64,000 bases of DNA from the NCBI GenBank assembly GCA_035525495.1, contig DATLED010000058.1:135100-199099 (forward strand), written 5' to 3'. Shown in pieces: positions 25,758-35,871 of the stretch; position 1 is the stretch's first letter, and each line of letters opens with the position of its first letter. Position numbers and translations under genes: made by a program. The DNA is from DATLED01 sp035525495. GTDB lineage: Bacteria; Actinomycetota; Acidimicrobiia; Acidimicrobiales; CADCTF01. Below the pieces are notes generated by a model that did no database searches, was not told the DNA's origin, and saw nothing but the letters and a program-made list of their open reading frames with translations.

Positions 25758-26787
25758 TGACCACTGCTCCCCACATCTGCGCGGCGTACTCGGATCCTCG
25801 CTGCTCGTCACGGAGGTCGCACCACACGCGAAGCGGATGGGCGACCGATGCGTTGAAGTCGTCGAAGTGTGCCTCGGCGCGACGATGGACTCCGATCCGC
25901 CACCTGTCAGCGGAAAGAAGCACATTGGCGGACTCGTCTGTAGCGGGCTCGAGCCCGAGCGCCTCTGCGAGGTCGCCGAGCGATCTCTCACGCACGTCCA
26001 CCCAACACCGAAACTCCTTGGGTGAGGACGTGCCGAGAACACCGTGGTACGCCGCGCCGACGCGGCCGGTGACTGCAAGTTCAAGATCGGCGCGTGCTGC
26101 GGCAACGGAAATGCGCGCCGCTACATCGAAGATCGTCCGCCCCCAGAGGAAACCGGTGAGCATCTCCTCGCCGGGCCATGCCGTGCGCTCCGCAAGCCGC
26201 GTGGCGATCGCCACGCGATCGACGACCTCGACTGACACCCACGTCCCGTCCCGTCGCTTCGCTACGAGTCCATGCTCGGCGAGCTGCGTCACTGCCTTGG
26301 ACGCGGTGGGAACGCTCACGCCGGCGCCTTCGGCAAGTTCGCCGATGGTCGGCTGCAATCCGTCCATCGTGAGGATCAGGAGCTCTTGGACGACGAGCGC
26401 ATGGCCCTTCTGGAAGGCCAGAGGACCGCGGCGCCGCTTGACCGGCTTGCCGAATCGCTTCTCGCTGACGTGAACGCGCGGCCAGTGGATCTCCGCGACC
26501 CCGGACACGTCGACGAAGCTGACGTCGGCGTTCCGAAGCTCCGCACGCCAGTCGAGAGGCACGGCACCCGCGACGAGGACAACACGCCCAGGCGCGGTGG
26601 ACGACTTCGCCGCATCGACTAGTGCGGCCGACGACTCGAACTCGCGGGGATCGAGGACATGGACGTCGAGAATGATCCCGTCCTCGTACGCGAGCGTGTC
26701 AGCGCGCCCGCGTCGGACGACGAGGCCCTCGAGTTGGGCCGCGGGTGCCTCGACCCAGGGGAGATCGAGCGTCAGCTCGGCTGGCAT
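25747..26787 (-). CDS. abiEi: AbiEi-like winged-helix antitoxin/regulator
   Basis: A 346-residue protein starting at ATG 26787. An N-terminal alpha/beta domain (residues 1-120) is followed by a winged helix-turn-helix, PTIGELAEGAGVSVPTASKAVTQLAEHGLV, around 146-175, and then a C-terminal domain. This architecture and the overlap with the nucleotidyltransferase fit the AbiEi antitoxin role: neutralising the toxin and repressing its own promoter. In known AbiEi the winged helix is N-terminal; here it is central, as in longer actinobacterial relatives. Repeated CAGAA/TTCTG half-sites lie just upstream. Confidence 0.7.
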   Translation of the reverse strand: MPAELTLDLPWVEAPAAQLEGLVVRRGRADTLAYEDGIILDVHVLDPREFESSAALVDAAKSSTAPGRVVLVAGAVPLDWRAELRNADVSFVDVSGVAEIHWPRVHVSEKRFGKPVKRRRGPLAFQKGHALVVQELLILTMDGLQPTIGELAEGAGVSVPTASKAVTQLAEHGLVAKRRDGTWVSVEVVDRVAIATRLAERTAWPGEEMLTGFLWGRTIFDVAARISVAAARADLELAVTGRVGAAYHGVLGTSSPKEFRCWVDVRERSLGDLAEALGLEPATDESANVLLSADRWRIGVHRRAEAHFDDFNASVAHPLRVWCDLRDEQRGSEYAAQMWGAVVNGR

Positions 26788-26813
26788 GACTTGAAGTATG
26801 CCACGAATCGCCC

Positions 26814-26871
26814 CTAAACAGAAAGTTTCTGACAGAACTGCCTGGCGCTAAATGCCTCAGTTTCTGTTTAG
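26814..26871. promoter_or_regulatory. Operator region of the abiE pair with repeated TTCTG/CAGAA half-sites
   Basis: Upstream of ATG 26787 lie CTAAACAGAAA (26814-26824) and its exact inverse TTTCTGTTTAG (26861-26871), with a TTCTGACAGAA palindrome (26827-26837) between them. Four half-sites in an A/T-rich stretch suggest cooperative autoregulation, as shown for AbiEi, which binds two inverted repeats in its promoter. Confidence 0.7.
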
Positions 26872-26976
26872 ATCACCTCCAGCAGCAGACGACAACACCG
26901 CCGGGCGGGGCGAGTTGAAGTGCCCCAATGAAATGCACCGACAGCGTGGAGCCGCGGCTGGGACCCTGGATGGGTC

Positions 26977-27558
26977 ATGACGAGGTTCTTCACGGCCGAC
27001 CTGCATCTCGGCCATCGCAACATCATCGACTACAGCCACCGTCCGTTTCGCGACGTTGACGAGATGAACGCCGCGCTCGTCGACGGCTGGAACGACACGG
27101 TCGGTGCAGACGACGAGGTGATCGTGCTCGGTGACTTCGCCATGGGTCGGATCGACGACACGCTCCCGCTGGCCTCGCTGCTCCACGGCCGCAAGGTGCT
27201 GCTCGCGGGGAACCACGACCGCTGTTGGTTCGGCCACAAGAAGGGCGTGGAGAGCGGCACCGCCCGCTACCTCGACGCCGGCTTCAGCGAGATCTGGCAA
27301 GACAAGGTCACGATCGAGATCGAAGGCATCTCCTTCATCGCATGCCACTTCCCGTACCGCGGCGACAGCCACGACCATGACCGCTACGTCGCCCATCGTC
27401 CAACGGATCGCGGATCGTGGCTTCTGCACGGTCATGTGCACGAGCGCTGGCAGGTGCGCGATCGGATGATCAACGTTGGCGTCGACGTCTGGGACTACAA
27501 GCCTGTAGCAGAGGAGCGACTTGCCGCGCTGATCTCGAGTGGAGCCCATCGCGTGTGA
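26977..27558 (+). CDS. Calcineurin-like metallophosphoesterase
   Basis: The 193-residue protein starts at ATG 26977. It has the complete metallophosphoesterase set: FTADLHLGH (DxH), VLGDFAMG (GD), LAGNHDRCW (GNHD), ACHFPY, and LLHGHVHERW (GHxH). Small single-domain members of this type occur in phages and mobile elements and hydrolyse phosphodiesters; the substrate is unknown. It is divergent from the abiE pair, and its 3' end overlaps the broken phosphatase by 64 bp. Confidence 0.88.
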   Translation: MTRFFTADLHLGHRNIIDYSHRPFRDVDEMNAALVDGWNDTVGADDEVIVLGDFAMGRIDDTLPLASLLHGRKVLLAGNHDRCWFGHKKGVESGTARYLDAGFSEIWQDKVTIEIEGISFIACHFPYRGDSHDHDRYVAHRPTDRGSWLLHGHVHERWQVRDRMINVGVDVWDYKPVAEERLAALISSGAHRV

Positions 27559-28118
27559 CCGTCCTTGCCAAGGCCAGGATCGATCCCGATGATCTGGCGA
27601 TCGGGGCCGACTGAGACCCGGACGTGCCGTTCGTCGCGATCGATCGAGGCGTGACCACGAAGGTCTTCATTGCGGTAACGACCTCGGAACCAGTCGTAGA
27701 GGCTCGAGTGCCCGTGAACCTGATCGAACGGCATGTCACCGTTGGGGACCCAGTCGGGCAGCACCTCGAACGCGGCCTCCGCCCAGACGGGACCGACAGC
27801 AGGGTTGTCGCGCGGGAACCGCCCGAGGTTGAGCATTCGCCCGGAGCGGTTCAGCACGTCCCATCCATCGTTGGAGGTCCGAAGGCCTTCGATCGCGAGT
27901 ACAGCCCCTTCCGCACCAGCGGGCGAGCCGAGTTCGGACCAGAGCGCACGCGTCAGACCGGCATGCGTCACAAGCGTGGCACCAGTCGTGCCGGCGACCG
28001 CGGTCGCGAACCGCAGCCATCCATCAGCGAGCCTGCCGCGCATAATCTCGACAGCGGAGGCCGCGAGGTCACAGGTGCCCTCGAACTGGAGGCCACCCAG
28101 GTGATGAAGCTCGTGGTT
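27495..28118 (-). pseudogene. 5'-truncated PPP-type metallophosphatase
   Basis: The frame contains the second half of a Ser/Thr-protein-phosphatase-like enzyme: NHELHHLGG, then TLVTHAGLTRAL and FDQVHGHSSLYDW (the two histidine motifs). The DxH and GDxxDRG motifs that should precede NHE are absent, because homology stops at about 28116 exactly where relaxase-helicase sequence begins on the other strand. It cannot be functional as it stands. It is a different protein from the adjacent intact metallophosphoesterase. Confidence 0.75.
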
Positions 28119-30038
28119 GACGCCGGAGCAGGTTGCGATGGTCCGCGCCGTCTGCGGCTCACATGAGGCGATCCTTCCGGTCGTCGGCCGACCCGGCTCC
28201 GGCAAGACCTACGCGGCCGAGGCATGTGTGGCGGCGCTCGCCGCCTCCGGCGTCCCGGTCGCAGGCTGCGCGGTAGCGCGACGGCGGCCGCCGAGCTGGA
28301 GGCATCGGCAGGGTTCGCAGGACACACCGGCCGGCCCGCGACGACGACCGCCAGCCTGCTGATCGACCTCGACCACCCGCAGTGGGGCGGATTCCCAGTC
28401 GGAACCGCGCTCTTCGTTGACGAGGCGTCGATGGTCGGTACCCGGGACCTGGCCCGCCTGGCCGCCCACCTCGCCAGGGCTGGCGGGTCGATGAAGCTGA
28501 TCGGCGATCCCGACCAGCACGCATCCGTCGACACCGGCGGCGCGTTCCGAGTCCTCGCGGCGCGCAAGGGCGACGAGGTCGTCGCGTTGGTCGGCAACAA
28601 CCGACAGCTCGACGCGGACGAGCGGCTCGCGATCGAGGAGTACCGCCAAGGCGACATCGAGGGGGCCATCTCCCGCTATGACGCGGCAGGCAAGGTCACC
28701 CGCGGTGCGAACGCACAGGAGACGTACGGCGCGCTCGTCGCCGACTGGTACGAGGACCGCCGCAACGGAACGAGCGGCCCGATGCTTGCCGGCACGAACG
28801 CGGTCCGCCGCGCCCTCAATGCCCGCGCGCGCATTCTGCTGAAGTCGAACGGCGACCTGGCTGGACCGGCGCTGGTCGTCGCCGGGCGAGAGTTCATGAT
28901 CGGCGACGAGGTCGTCGCTCATAGGAATGATCGTCGACTTCGCGCGCCATCCGGCGAGGCCTTCGTCAAGAACGGCAGCGTAGGGACCGTCCTCGACGTG
29001 AACACGGTCGAGGAGGAGCTCGTCGTGAGCTTCGCCAACGAAGGCACGATCCGACTCCCTTCCGCCTACCTCGCAGCCGGACACGTGGAGCACGCATACG
29101 CACGCACGACGTACGGCGTCCAGGGCGCGACCCTGGATGTCGGCCGCTACCAGCCGTCCGACGTCTCGAGGTTCGAGGAGGGCTATGTAGCGATCACCCG
29201 AGGACGCGACCAGACGCGCATCTACGTCACCGAGGGCGATCTCGACGTCGATGACGACGCTGATCACCGTGCGATCGAGGGCGACGTAACCGGGCTCGAG
29301 ACCGTCGTCGAGGCCCTCGGCCGCCGCAGCGAGAAGCGGTTGGCGCACGAGCTCGATGCTGCCGCCGCCACGTCGGGTGCGCTTGCCCGTGGCCAGACCC
29401 TCGCCGATCTACGCATTCGCCGAATAGAGCTCGAAGCCATCCTTCGCAAGATGCCTCCTTCTACGGCTCACGAGCTGGCCGCGCTGCAGCAGCGGCAGTG
29501 CAAGCTCTTGCAACGTCGGGACGCACTTGACGCGCAGCGCGTCGGCTGGAAGTCGAGCCAGCGCCGAGCTCGGGCCGACGAGGTTGGTTCGCTCGTGCGG
29601 GCCATCGACGCCGACGAGGCGCGAATCGGCGATCTCGAACGGCAGGAGGCCCTGCGTCGCGCGTTCGGGACGGAACATGAGCCCGAATTCGAGGAGTACG
29701 AGGCGGTCCGGCAGGCCGAGACGGCCAAGCGTCTCCAGATACGCCTCGGGGCCACCCTCGATCCGTCCAACGCCGTAGGCCACATTCTCGGGCCACGCCC
29801 GGCGAGCCAACGCGAGCGACTCGCGTGGGTCGACGCCGTCGAACAAATCGCCGTCTACGGGGAGCAAGTCGGATGGGAGTCGCCGTCTGAGGCACAAACT
29901 CTCGCGGACCTGATGGGACCGAGACCTCCCGAAGGCTTCGATCGCCTGCACTACGACATTGCCGTCGAGGCCGTGCGACAAGTGGTCACTCCGCCAGAGC
30001 GGGACCTCGGCATCGAACTCGAGCTCGGTCTACCGTAA
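28117..30038 (+). pseudogene. MobF/TraA-type relaxase, helicase part only, frameshifted
   Basis: From 28117 the reading LTPEQVAMVRAV and GRPGSGKTYAAEA give the Walker A entry of a TrwC/TraA helicase domain. Near 28285 the frame must shift by one base to continue (AAAELEASAGF). It then reads Walker B ALFVDEASMVG, LIGDPDQHA, and the C-terminal helicase segment ending YGVQGATLDVGR with VAITRGRDQ, followed by a coiled tail to 30038. The N-terminal relaxase domain with catalytic tyrosines and the histidine triad is missing. Intact proteins nick oriT and unwind DNA during conjugation; this copy is dead. Confidence 0.82.
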
Positions 30039-30305
30039 AGATCGGTCGCATCTCGCTCCTGCCTGGCGGGCGCAGTCGCTGGCGGACCGATCGATGCTCC
30101 CTGCCGGTTCGGCGCTAGGAGCGACGGGATTATGGGACGCGTCTCAGCGTTGTTAGGGGCTGCGTTCGGCAATCAGCGGTGTCACCCGCTGCCGGCCATA
30201 GGGGGCACCCCCAGACGGCGCTGCCTGGAGGCGGTGACCCGGCCGTCCCGGCGGCGAGTCAGCAGCCGTAAAGCCCATCGGGTCGCTCTGGAGCCATTTG
30301 TCAGG
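30039..30305. other. Intergenic region between convergent genes
   Basis: No coding frame is convincing here. The stretch separates the relaxase remnant from the convergent ABC exporter genes and holds short G/C inverted repeats (GGGGGCACCCCC near 30204) but no clear terminator. Confidence 0.5.
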
Positions 30306-32096
30306 TCAGCGGAAGTGTCGGGCTTGCAGTTCGTACATGTCGGCGTAGGTGCCACGTGCGGCTACTAGGTCTGTGTGGGTGCCGATCTCAGCGACGCGGC
30401 CGTGGTCTAGTACGACGATGAGGTCGGCGAGGCCAACAGTTGAGAAGCGGTGGGTCACGAGGACGGTGATCGTGCCGTTCGCGGCCACGAGGTCGCGTGA
30501 GTGGGTGCGGTACTGGTTGAAGATCTCGCGTTCGGCGAGGGGGTCCAGGGCGGCGCTGGGCTCGTCGAGGGCGAGGAGGAGGAGGTTGCGCCGCATCATG
30601 GCCCGGGCGATGGCCACCCGTTGCCATTCGCCACCGGAGAGGTCGGTTCCCTTGAGACGCAGTCCGAGCCTGGTCTCGAGGCCGTCGGGAAGACGCTCGA
30701 GCAGCTGTGTCGCGAGTGCCCGGTCCGCTGCCATGTGAACGTGCTCCGCGTCGTCGACGTGGTTGAGGTCGCCTGCTCCGATGCTTTCGCGGGCGAGGAG
30801 CTGCAGGTGGAGGTGGTCCTGGAAGCAACTCGAGGTGCGCTGCTGCCAGTCGTGGTGGTCGAGCGCTCGGAGATCCACGCCGTCGATGAGCACGGCGCCG
30901 CTGGTTGGCGCGTAGAGGCCGAAGAGCATCTTGACGAAGGTGCTCTTGCCGGCGCCGTTGTCTCCGACTATGGCGACGACGGACCCGGCGGGAAGCTCGA
31001 TGGTCACGTCGGAGAGTGCGTCTGTCGTGGCGCCGTCGTACCGGAACGAGACGTCCCGCAGCTGGATCCCGTGCTGGAGTGTGCGGGGCGCGGGCTGGAG
31101 CGGTCGACCCTCGAATGATGTCGGGGGCGTGGGGAGCGAACTCTCGAGGTCCTCGAGTTCTCCGAAGATGGCGGTGATCTGCCCGAGGGAGGTCACGCCG
31201 CTGACGGCTTGGCCGACCTGGCCGACGATGAGTCCCATCGCGCCGAGCGCGAGGAAGAGGTTCTCGGGCGGGACGGATCCGTTGCGCACGCCGCGGATGA
31301 GGACGATGACCGCGATGGCGAAGGCTGCGAGTTGTGCGAACCAGCCGAGGGCGGCGATGCCGCCGGCGCGCAGCTCCGCGCGGTGTTGGGCCCGGTCGGC
31401 GTGGCGCCAGTCCGTGGAGTACCGGTCGAAGAGCTCGTCCTCGAGCCCGGCGACGCGTACCTCGTCGGCGTGGCTGGGGTGGGTTGCGAGGTCGTAGACG
31501 AGCTGGGCGCGGCGGGTGCGTTCCATCTCTGCGGTGCGCGCCCGCTGCAGTGTGGCTTGCTCTCGGCCGTTGAGCAGGGTGGCGGGTAGCCCGCCGAGCG
31601 CCACGAGCACGAGCCAGGGATCGACGGTGAGCAGGAGCCCGACCGACACCAACAGGCCACCGAGGCTGTCGACCATCCATCCGAACATGCGGGGGGCCTG
31701 GCTGACCTCGAAGCTCCGGCTTTCGAGGAGTGCAACGCGGTCGGCGTTGCGGCGGTGCTCGAGGTCGGTAGTGTGCCGTGGCCGCAGGACGGCGTGCGCG
31801 CGACGAAGCTGCAGGGCGAGCAGCGTCGCTTCGCCCAGTTGCAGCCGCGCCGTTCGCGCGGCCCGCCCGATCCACGCCGTGAGCAGGAACGCCACTGCGA
31901 AGACCCCGACGGCGACGGCCACACCCGCGTCGTCCCCGGCCCGGGCGGCGCGGAGTAGCGCTCGTGCCGACAGGTAGCTCGCCAGCGTGGCGCCGGCGAC
32001 GATCGGCGTGAGCGCCAGCACCGCACGGCGCAGGTCGAGCGAGAACATGAGGCGGAACACCTCGAGCGAGATTCGCAACCGCCGAGCGGCCGTCAC
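30306..32096 (-). CDS. ABC exporter subunit B (membrane plus ATPase domain)
   Basis: The 596-residue half-transporter starts at GTG 32096, overlapping its partner by 4 bp. Six hydrophobic segments occupy roughly residues 20-300. The nucleotide-binding domain has Walker A GDNGAGKST, signature LSGGEWQR, Walker B LLLALDEPSAALD and the His switch VTHRFST, all canonical. With the upstream gene it should form a heterodimeric exporter of lipids, peptides or drugs. No precursor peptide gene is evident nearby. Confidence 0.88.
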   Translation of the reverse strand: MTAARRLRISLEVFRLMFSLDLRRAVLALTPIVAGATLASYLSARALLRAARAGDDAGVAVAVGVFAVAFLLTAWIGRAARTARLQLGEATLLALQLRRAHAVLRPRHTTDLEHRRNADRVALLESRSFEVSQAPRMFGWMVDSLGGLLVSVGLLLTVDPWLVLVALGGLPATLLNGREQATLQRARTAEMERTRRAQLVYDLATHPSHADEVRVAGLEDELFDRYSTDWRHADRAQHRAELRAGGIAALGWFAQLAAFAIAVIVLIRGVRNGSVPPENLFLALGAMGLIVGQVGQAVSGVTSLGQITAIFGELEDLESSLPTPPTSFEGRPLQPAPRTLQHGIQLRDVSFRYDGATTDALSDVTIELPAGSVVAIVGDNGAGKSTFVKMLFGLYAPTSGAVLIDGVDLRALDHHDWQQRTSSCFQDHLHLQLLARESIGAGDLNHVDDAEHVHMAADRALATQLLERLPDGLETRLGLRLKGTDLSGGEWQRVAIARAMMRRNLLLLALDEPSAALDPLAEREIFNQYRTHSRDLVAANGTITVLVTHRFSTVGLADLIVVLDHGRVAEIGTHTDLVAARGTYADMYELQARHFR

Positions 32097-33976
32097 CCCT
32101 CCGCCTCGGCGTTCTCGGCCCGAACGAACTGCTCGGCTTGGGCGTGGAACATCCGGGCGTAGAGGCCACCAGCCCCGACGAGGGCATCGTGGTCGCCGTC
32201 TTCGACAACCCGGCCCTCGTCGACCACCAGGATCCGTTCGGCTTGACGGACCGTCGAGAACCGGTGCGACACGAAGGCGATGAGCACGTCGCGGTTGCCT
32301 TCGAGCGACCGGACGAGCACGTCGAACAGCTCGGCTTCGCCGCGGACGTCGAGCGCGGCTGTCGGCTCGTCGAGCACGAGCAGGCGCGCTCCGGCTGCCA
32401 CACCGACGAGCGATCGCGTGAGGGCGAGCCGCTGCCACTCGCCGCCCGAGAGGCTGCCCCCGCCGGAGAGTTCCGCCGCCAGGTTGGTGTCCCAGCCGTT
32501 CGGCATGGTGGTCACTCGGGCGTGGACGCCGGTGCGCTTGCCGATGTCCTCGATCCGCTCGTCCACGTCGTCGGGCTGCCAATGGAGCGCGCCGAAGCGC
32601 ACGTTGTCGCGCGCCGAAGCGGGATAGCGCACGAAGTCCTGGAACAGGACCGCCAGCGCTCGGCGCCAGCTCACCGGATCGATGGTCGTGAGGTCGGCGC
32701 CGTTGACGGTCACCACCCCCGACGTCGGTTGGATGAGCCCGCACAGGAGGCGGACGAGCGTCGTCTTGCCGGCACCGTTCTGCCCGACGATGGCGACCCG
32801 CTCCCCGCTCCGGAGCTCGAGGCCAACGCCTGCGAGGACATCCCGATCGGATCCCGGATAGCGGTAAGCCACACCCTCAAACCGCACGGTCACAGGCCCG
32901 CCGTCGACCGTGCCCGTCGGTTTGGTGCCATCGAGCGCGGCCAACGCCTCCTCGGCCGCGGCGATCCGGCCGATCGAAGCCGCCGCGAAGCTCACCAACA
33001 CGTCGTCCTGGTTCACCGCGCCGTTCGGGTTCAGCGCCATGATTGCCGTGAGGGCGAACGTGAGCTCCGCCAAGGTGACGCTGCCGCTGGTCGCTCCGTT
33101 GGCCAAGAGCACCAGCGCGGCCACGTCCAGCACGGCGACCCAGATCAGCAGCGCGATGAGGCTCGGGGAGAAGTCCCGCCGGCTCGCCCACGCGCCCCGC
33201 ATGTGGCTTCTCGTGCCGGACTCGTACCGCTCGAGCAGCCACCGGCCGAGCCCGAAGACCCGGACCTCGTTCGCCGACTCGGTGGTCGTCGCCAGCTCGA
33301 GGTCGTAGCCGAGTTCCTGGGGTGCCGCCGCTGCGCGGGCGATCATGCCGCTACGGACCTTCTGCATCTCGTCCTCCAGCTTCAGCTGGGTGAGAAGGAA
33401 GACGACCCCGAGGCGCCAGTCGACGACGAACAGGCCGGCGACAAGACCCGCGACGAGCACGCGGCTGCCCAACACGCTGGGTAGCAGCGATGCGAACCGG
33501 CCGGGGGTGAACCCGGCGGCGGGCGTCACCCCCTTCGCGTCCTCGAACACCCGTCGCAGCTCGGCGTCATCGAGAAAGGCGGTCGTGCGCGGGCGGAGCG
33601 CGATCCGCAGCACACGCTCGCGGAGGCGGCCGTCGATCTGGCGGGCAAGATGGTCTGCGTTGGCGACGATGGCTGGACGGATCAAGCCAGCGATGCCACT
33701 GATCGCCACGAACGCAAGGGCGGCGACCGCAAACCGTTCACTTGCGGCAGACCCCGCTCCGTCGCGAATGACTGCGGGGACGGTGGCGACCAATTGCGCG
33801 ACCGTTACCATCCGGGCGATCGGGAGGATCCCGCTCGCGACGCTCAGGGTCAGCGTCGCGACGAGCGGACCTCGCCCAGCGCCCTCTGCGCCCCGCACGG
33901 CATTCCGAACGGAACGCGCCAGTTCCGCCGTGCGAGACAGGCTGAAGACCGCCCGTCCCAGTGCCACTGCCCCCAT
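32093..33976 (-). CDS. ABC exporter subunit A (membrane plus ATPase domain)
   Basis: The 627-residue half-transporter starts at ATG 33976. The transmembrane part spans about residues 35-320. The ATPase domain has Walker A GQNGAGKTT, signature LSGGEWQR, Walker B LLVLDEPTAALD and VSHRFST, so both ATP sites of the pair look active. Translational coupling (GTGA) to the second subunit supports a heterodimer. Similar pairs in actinobacteria accompany peptide natural products, but no such locus is visible here. Confidence 0.88.
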   Translation of the reverse strand: MGAVALGRAVFSLSRTAELARSVRNAVRGAEGAGRGPLVATLTLSVASGILPIARMVTVAQLVATVPAVIRDGAGSAASERFAVAALAFVAISGIAGLIRPAIVANADHLARQIDGRLRERVLRIALRPRTTAFLDDAELRRVFEDAKGVTPAAGFTPGRFASLLPSVLGSRVLVAGLVAGLFVVDWRLGVVFLLTQLKLEDEMQKVRSGMIARAAAAPQELGYDLELATTTESANEVRVFGLGRWLLERYESGTRSHMRGAWASRRDFSPSLIALLIWVAVLDVAALVLLANGATSGSVTLAELTFALTAIMALNPNGAVNQDDVLVSFAAASIGRIAAAEEALAALDGTKPTGTVDGGPVTVRFEGVAYRYPGSDRDVLAGVGLELRSGERVAIVGQNGAGKTTLVRLLCGLIQPTSGVVTVNGADLTTIDPVSWRRALAVLFQDFVRYPASARDNVRFGALHWQPDDVDERIEDIGKRTGVHARVTTMPNGWDTNLAAELSGGGSLSGGEWQRLALTRSLVGVAAGARLLVLDEPTAALDVRGEAELFDVLVRSLEGNRDVLIAFVSHRFSTVRQAERILVVDEGRVVEDGDHDALVGAGGLYARMFHAQAEQFVRAENAEAEG

Positions 33977-34208
33977 CCGCCGGACTCTAGGGACTGTTCA
34001 CACCGTGCCGACCACATTTTCAATCGCCCGTTGGAGCGGAGGTGCGTCAGGCAGCGGCGTCCACCTGGCGCCGGCGAACAAGCCCGTTGACCTAACCAGG
34101 TAGGCCAGCCAAGTTTGGCGCGCCTGCGCTGAGGTCAGGTGCGAGGGCGCCCCACATCTTCGACCCGACCATTGGGGCAGTCGGCCGCGGTTGAGGCGGC
34201 ACGCCGTG

Positions 34209-34986
34209 TTACGTCACGGCTCCGAGTTTCCGCAGCCATGACGGCAGTCGCGCTTCCACGTGATCGGATGCAGCGCGCCAGGTCTGTGAATGGCCTTCCT
34301 GCTGTAGCAACGTGAACGCTGGGTGGTCCTCCGCCGCTAGGCGGTCAATCATGTCGGCGATGCCACGGGTCCGTCGGGGGACGAGCTGGACTACCTCGCG
34401 AAGTGCGCGATTCGAGAGGTTCGCGCCGTCGCCGAATGCTCGGATACGAGCGACGACTTCATCGTCGAGTAGGGCCGTGTCCGGCCAGAGCTGGCCGAAG
34501 GTCTGAAGGGTGTACGCGGCCTCCCACTCGAGTCGCGCACGGCCGGCGGCGTCCCAAGTCGATGAGCTTCCAGTCCTCGCCGTTCACGATGACGTTCCAC
34601 GGAGCGAGATCGCCGTGGATGACCAGCGACCCTGGAGTGGGGTCCGGGGAACCGCGCCACCACTGCGCATCGGCGGGCGCAACAAACGACTGCACTGCGC
34701 TTCTGAGACCGGCTACTAGCTCCCCTGCCTTCGCGACGGTGACGAGCGACTCCAGAAGCTGCGGCGCTTCTAGCGACAACGACACGCCTTCGCAGAATGT
34801 GAGAATCTCGCGGCCCTTCGCATCAATCCCAAGCACACGCGGCGAAGCCTCGAAATGGACTTCCTCAAGATGTCGGAGCAGCGCGTGAACAGCTGGTGTC
34901 CAGGCACCGACTGGCCGCCGGACCGTGTCTCCGACGCGTACGACCCCCTGAGAGATGTTGCCGCCCTCTAGCGCGATCTCCTCCAC
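34209..34986 (-). pseudogene. Aminoglycoside phosphotransferase-family protein, single frameshift
   Basis: Read from ATG 34986, the first part has the kinase motif VIHGDLAPWNVIVN and then KLIDL. The frame breaks at the CCC run at 34553-34555: removing one base restores DLDAAGRARLEWEAAY and an intact C-terminus to TAA at 34209. The full product would be about 258 residues, a normal size for the APH/choline kinase-like family, which phosphorylate small hydroxylated compounds. It is either a recent pseudogene or a sequencing error in a homopolymer. Confidence 0.75.
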
Positions 34987-35086
34987 GGACTGAGTTTCAC
35001 AGTTCTGAGTCGCACGACCCCGCGACCACCCGACCCATCAGGGGCAGGCGCCGGATCAGTCTCCTTCAACTCGAGGCCAGAGCTGT

Positions 35087-35719
35087 TCAGAGTCGCTTGT
35101 GGAGAACCACGAGTTCTCCAACAGGCGCATCCTCGCCGGAGACGATGACATCGGCCCGTTCCCACGTGCGCTGAGCGGCTTGGAACGGGACTTCCTCAGC
35201 CATCCAACCCTCATACCCGGCTTGGTCGGTCTCCTCGGCGGCGACCCTGACCGCGTCCCGACGCTCCGTGACATCGAGATCGGTGTGAACCCAGATGATG
35301 GCGTCAAGGTGGGGCGCGAGTGATCGCCGCGCGGACCCGACCCCTTCGACAACCACCAGCGTTGCGTCTGAGGGGACCGTGACTGAGCCAGGACGATCGC
35401 GCTCGTCCCAGGCCGGAGGCCTGAAGTCGACCTGTTGGCCGCGTCGGACGGGGATGATGACTCCATCCACCAAGAGGTTGTCCCAGCCGAACCGGGAGTG
35501 CCACCAGGCGATGTCGTCTGTATGGACCACCGCTGTCATCGGTCTTGCTGCCGCGATCTGCGCCGCGAGTGTGGACTTCCCGTTGGAGCTTCGGCCGTCG
35601 ATCGCGAGGATGAAGGGACCTGTCGGTGGTGACTTGGCTGCCAGGATCTGCTCCAGCGTCGTTGCGACTGGCTCCCGCCGGCCCGGTCCGAAGAAGGGTT
35701 CACCGTCGTGGAGTCGCAC
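35087..35719 (-). CDS. Uridine kinase-like P-loop phosphotransferase
   Basis: Read from GTG 35719 (VRLHDGEPFFGPGRRE) the product is 210 residues; GTG 35770 is an alternative. Walker A is AIDGRSSNGKSTLAAQIA, followed by VVHTDDIAWWHSRFGWDNLL and a Walker-B-like VVVEGVGSARR. This layout matches uridine kinase/phosphoribulokinase-like enzymes of small-molecule kinase type. The substrate is not clear. It diverges from the serine hydrolase at 35872. Confidence 0.65.
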   Translation of the reverse strand: MRLHDGEPFFGPGRREPVATTLEQILAAKSPPTGPFILAIDGRSSNGKSTLAAQIAAARPMTAVVHTDDIAWWHSRFGWDNLLVDGVIIPVRRGQQVDFRPPAWDERDRPGSVTVPSDATLVVVEGVGSARRSLAPHLDAIIWVHTDLDVTERRDAVRVAAEETDQAGYEGWMAEEVPFQAAQRTWERADVIVSGEDAPVGELVVLHKRL

Positions 35720-35871
35720 CGTCCAGCGTCCTACCCAGTAGCAGCTTGTGGCGCTCCGACGGGCCCGCACCCGGGCATCGGGGACACCCGCTGAGCCCTC
35801 TCCTATTGGAGCGAGTTCTGACCGGTTCAGGCTGTCCGCTCTAGCTTTGATCCAGTTCACGGTTCTGGGGA

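Noticed and set aside
30306..33976. RiPP or lasso-peptide exporter locus around the element-borne ABC pair
   Set aside because: No precursor-like small gene, peptidase or cyclase is visible on either side.
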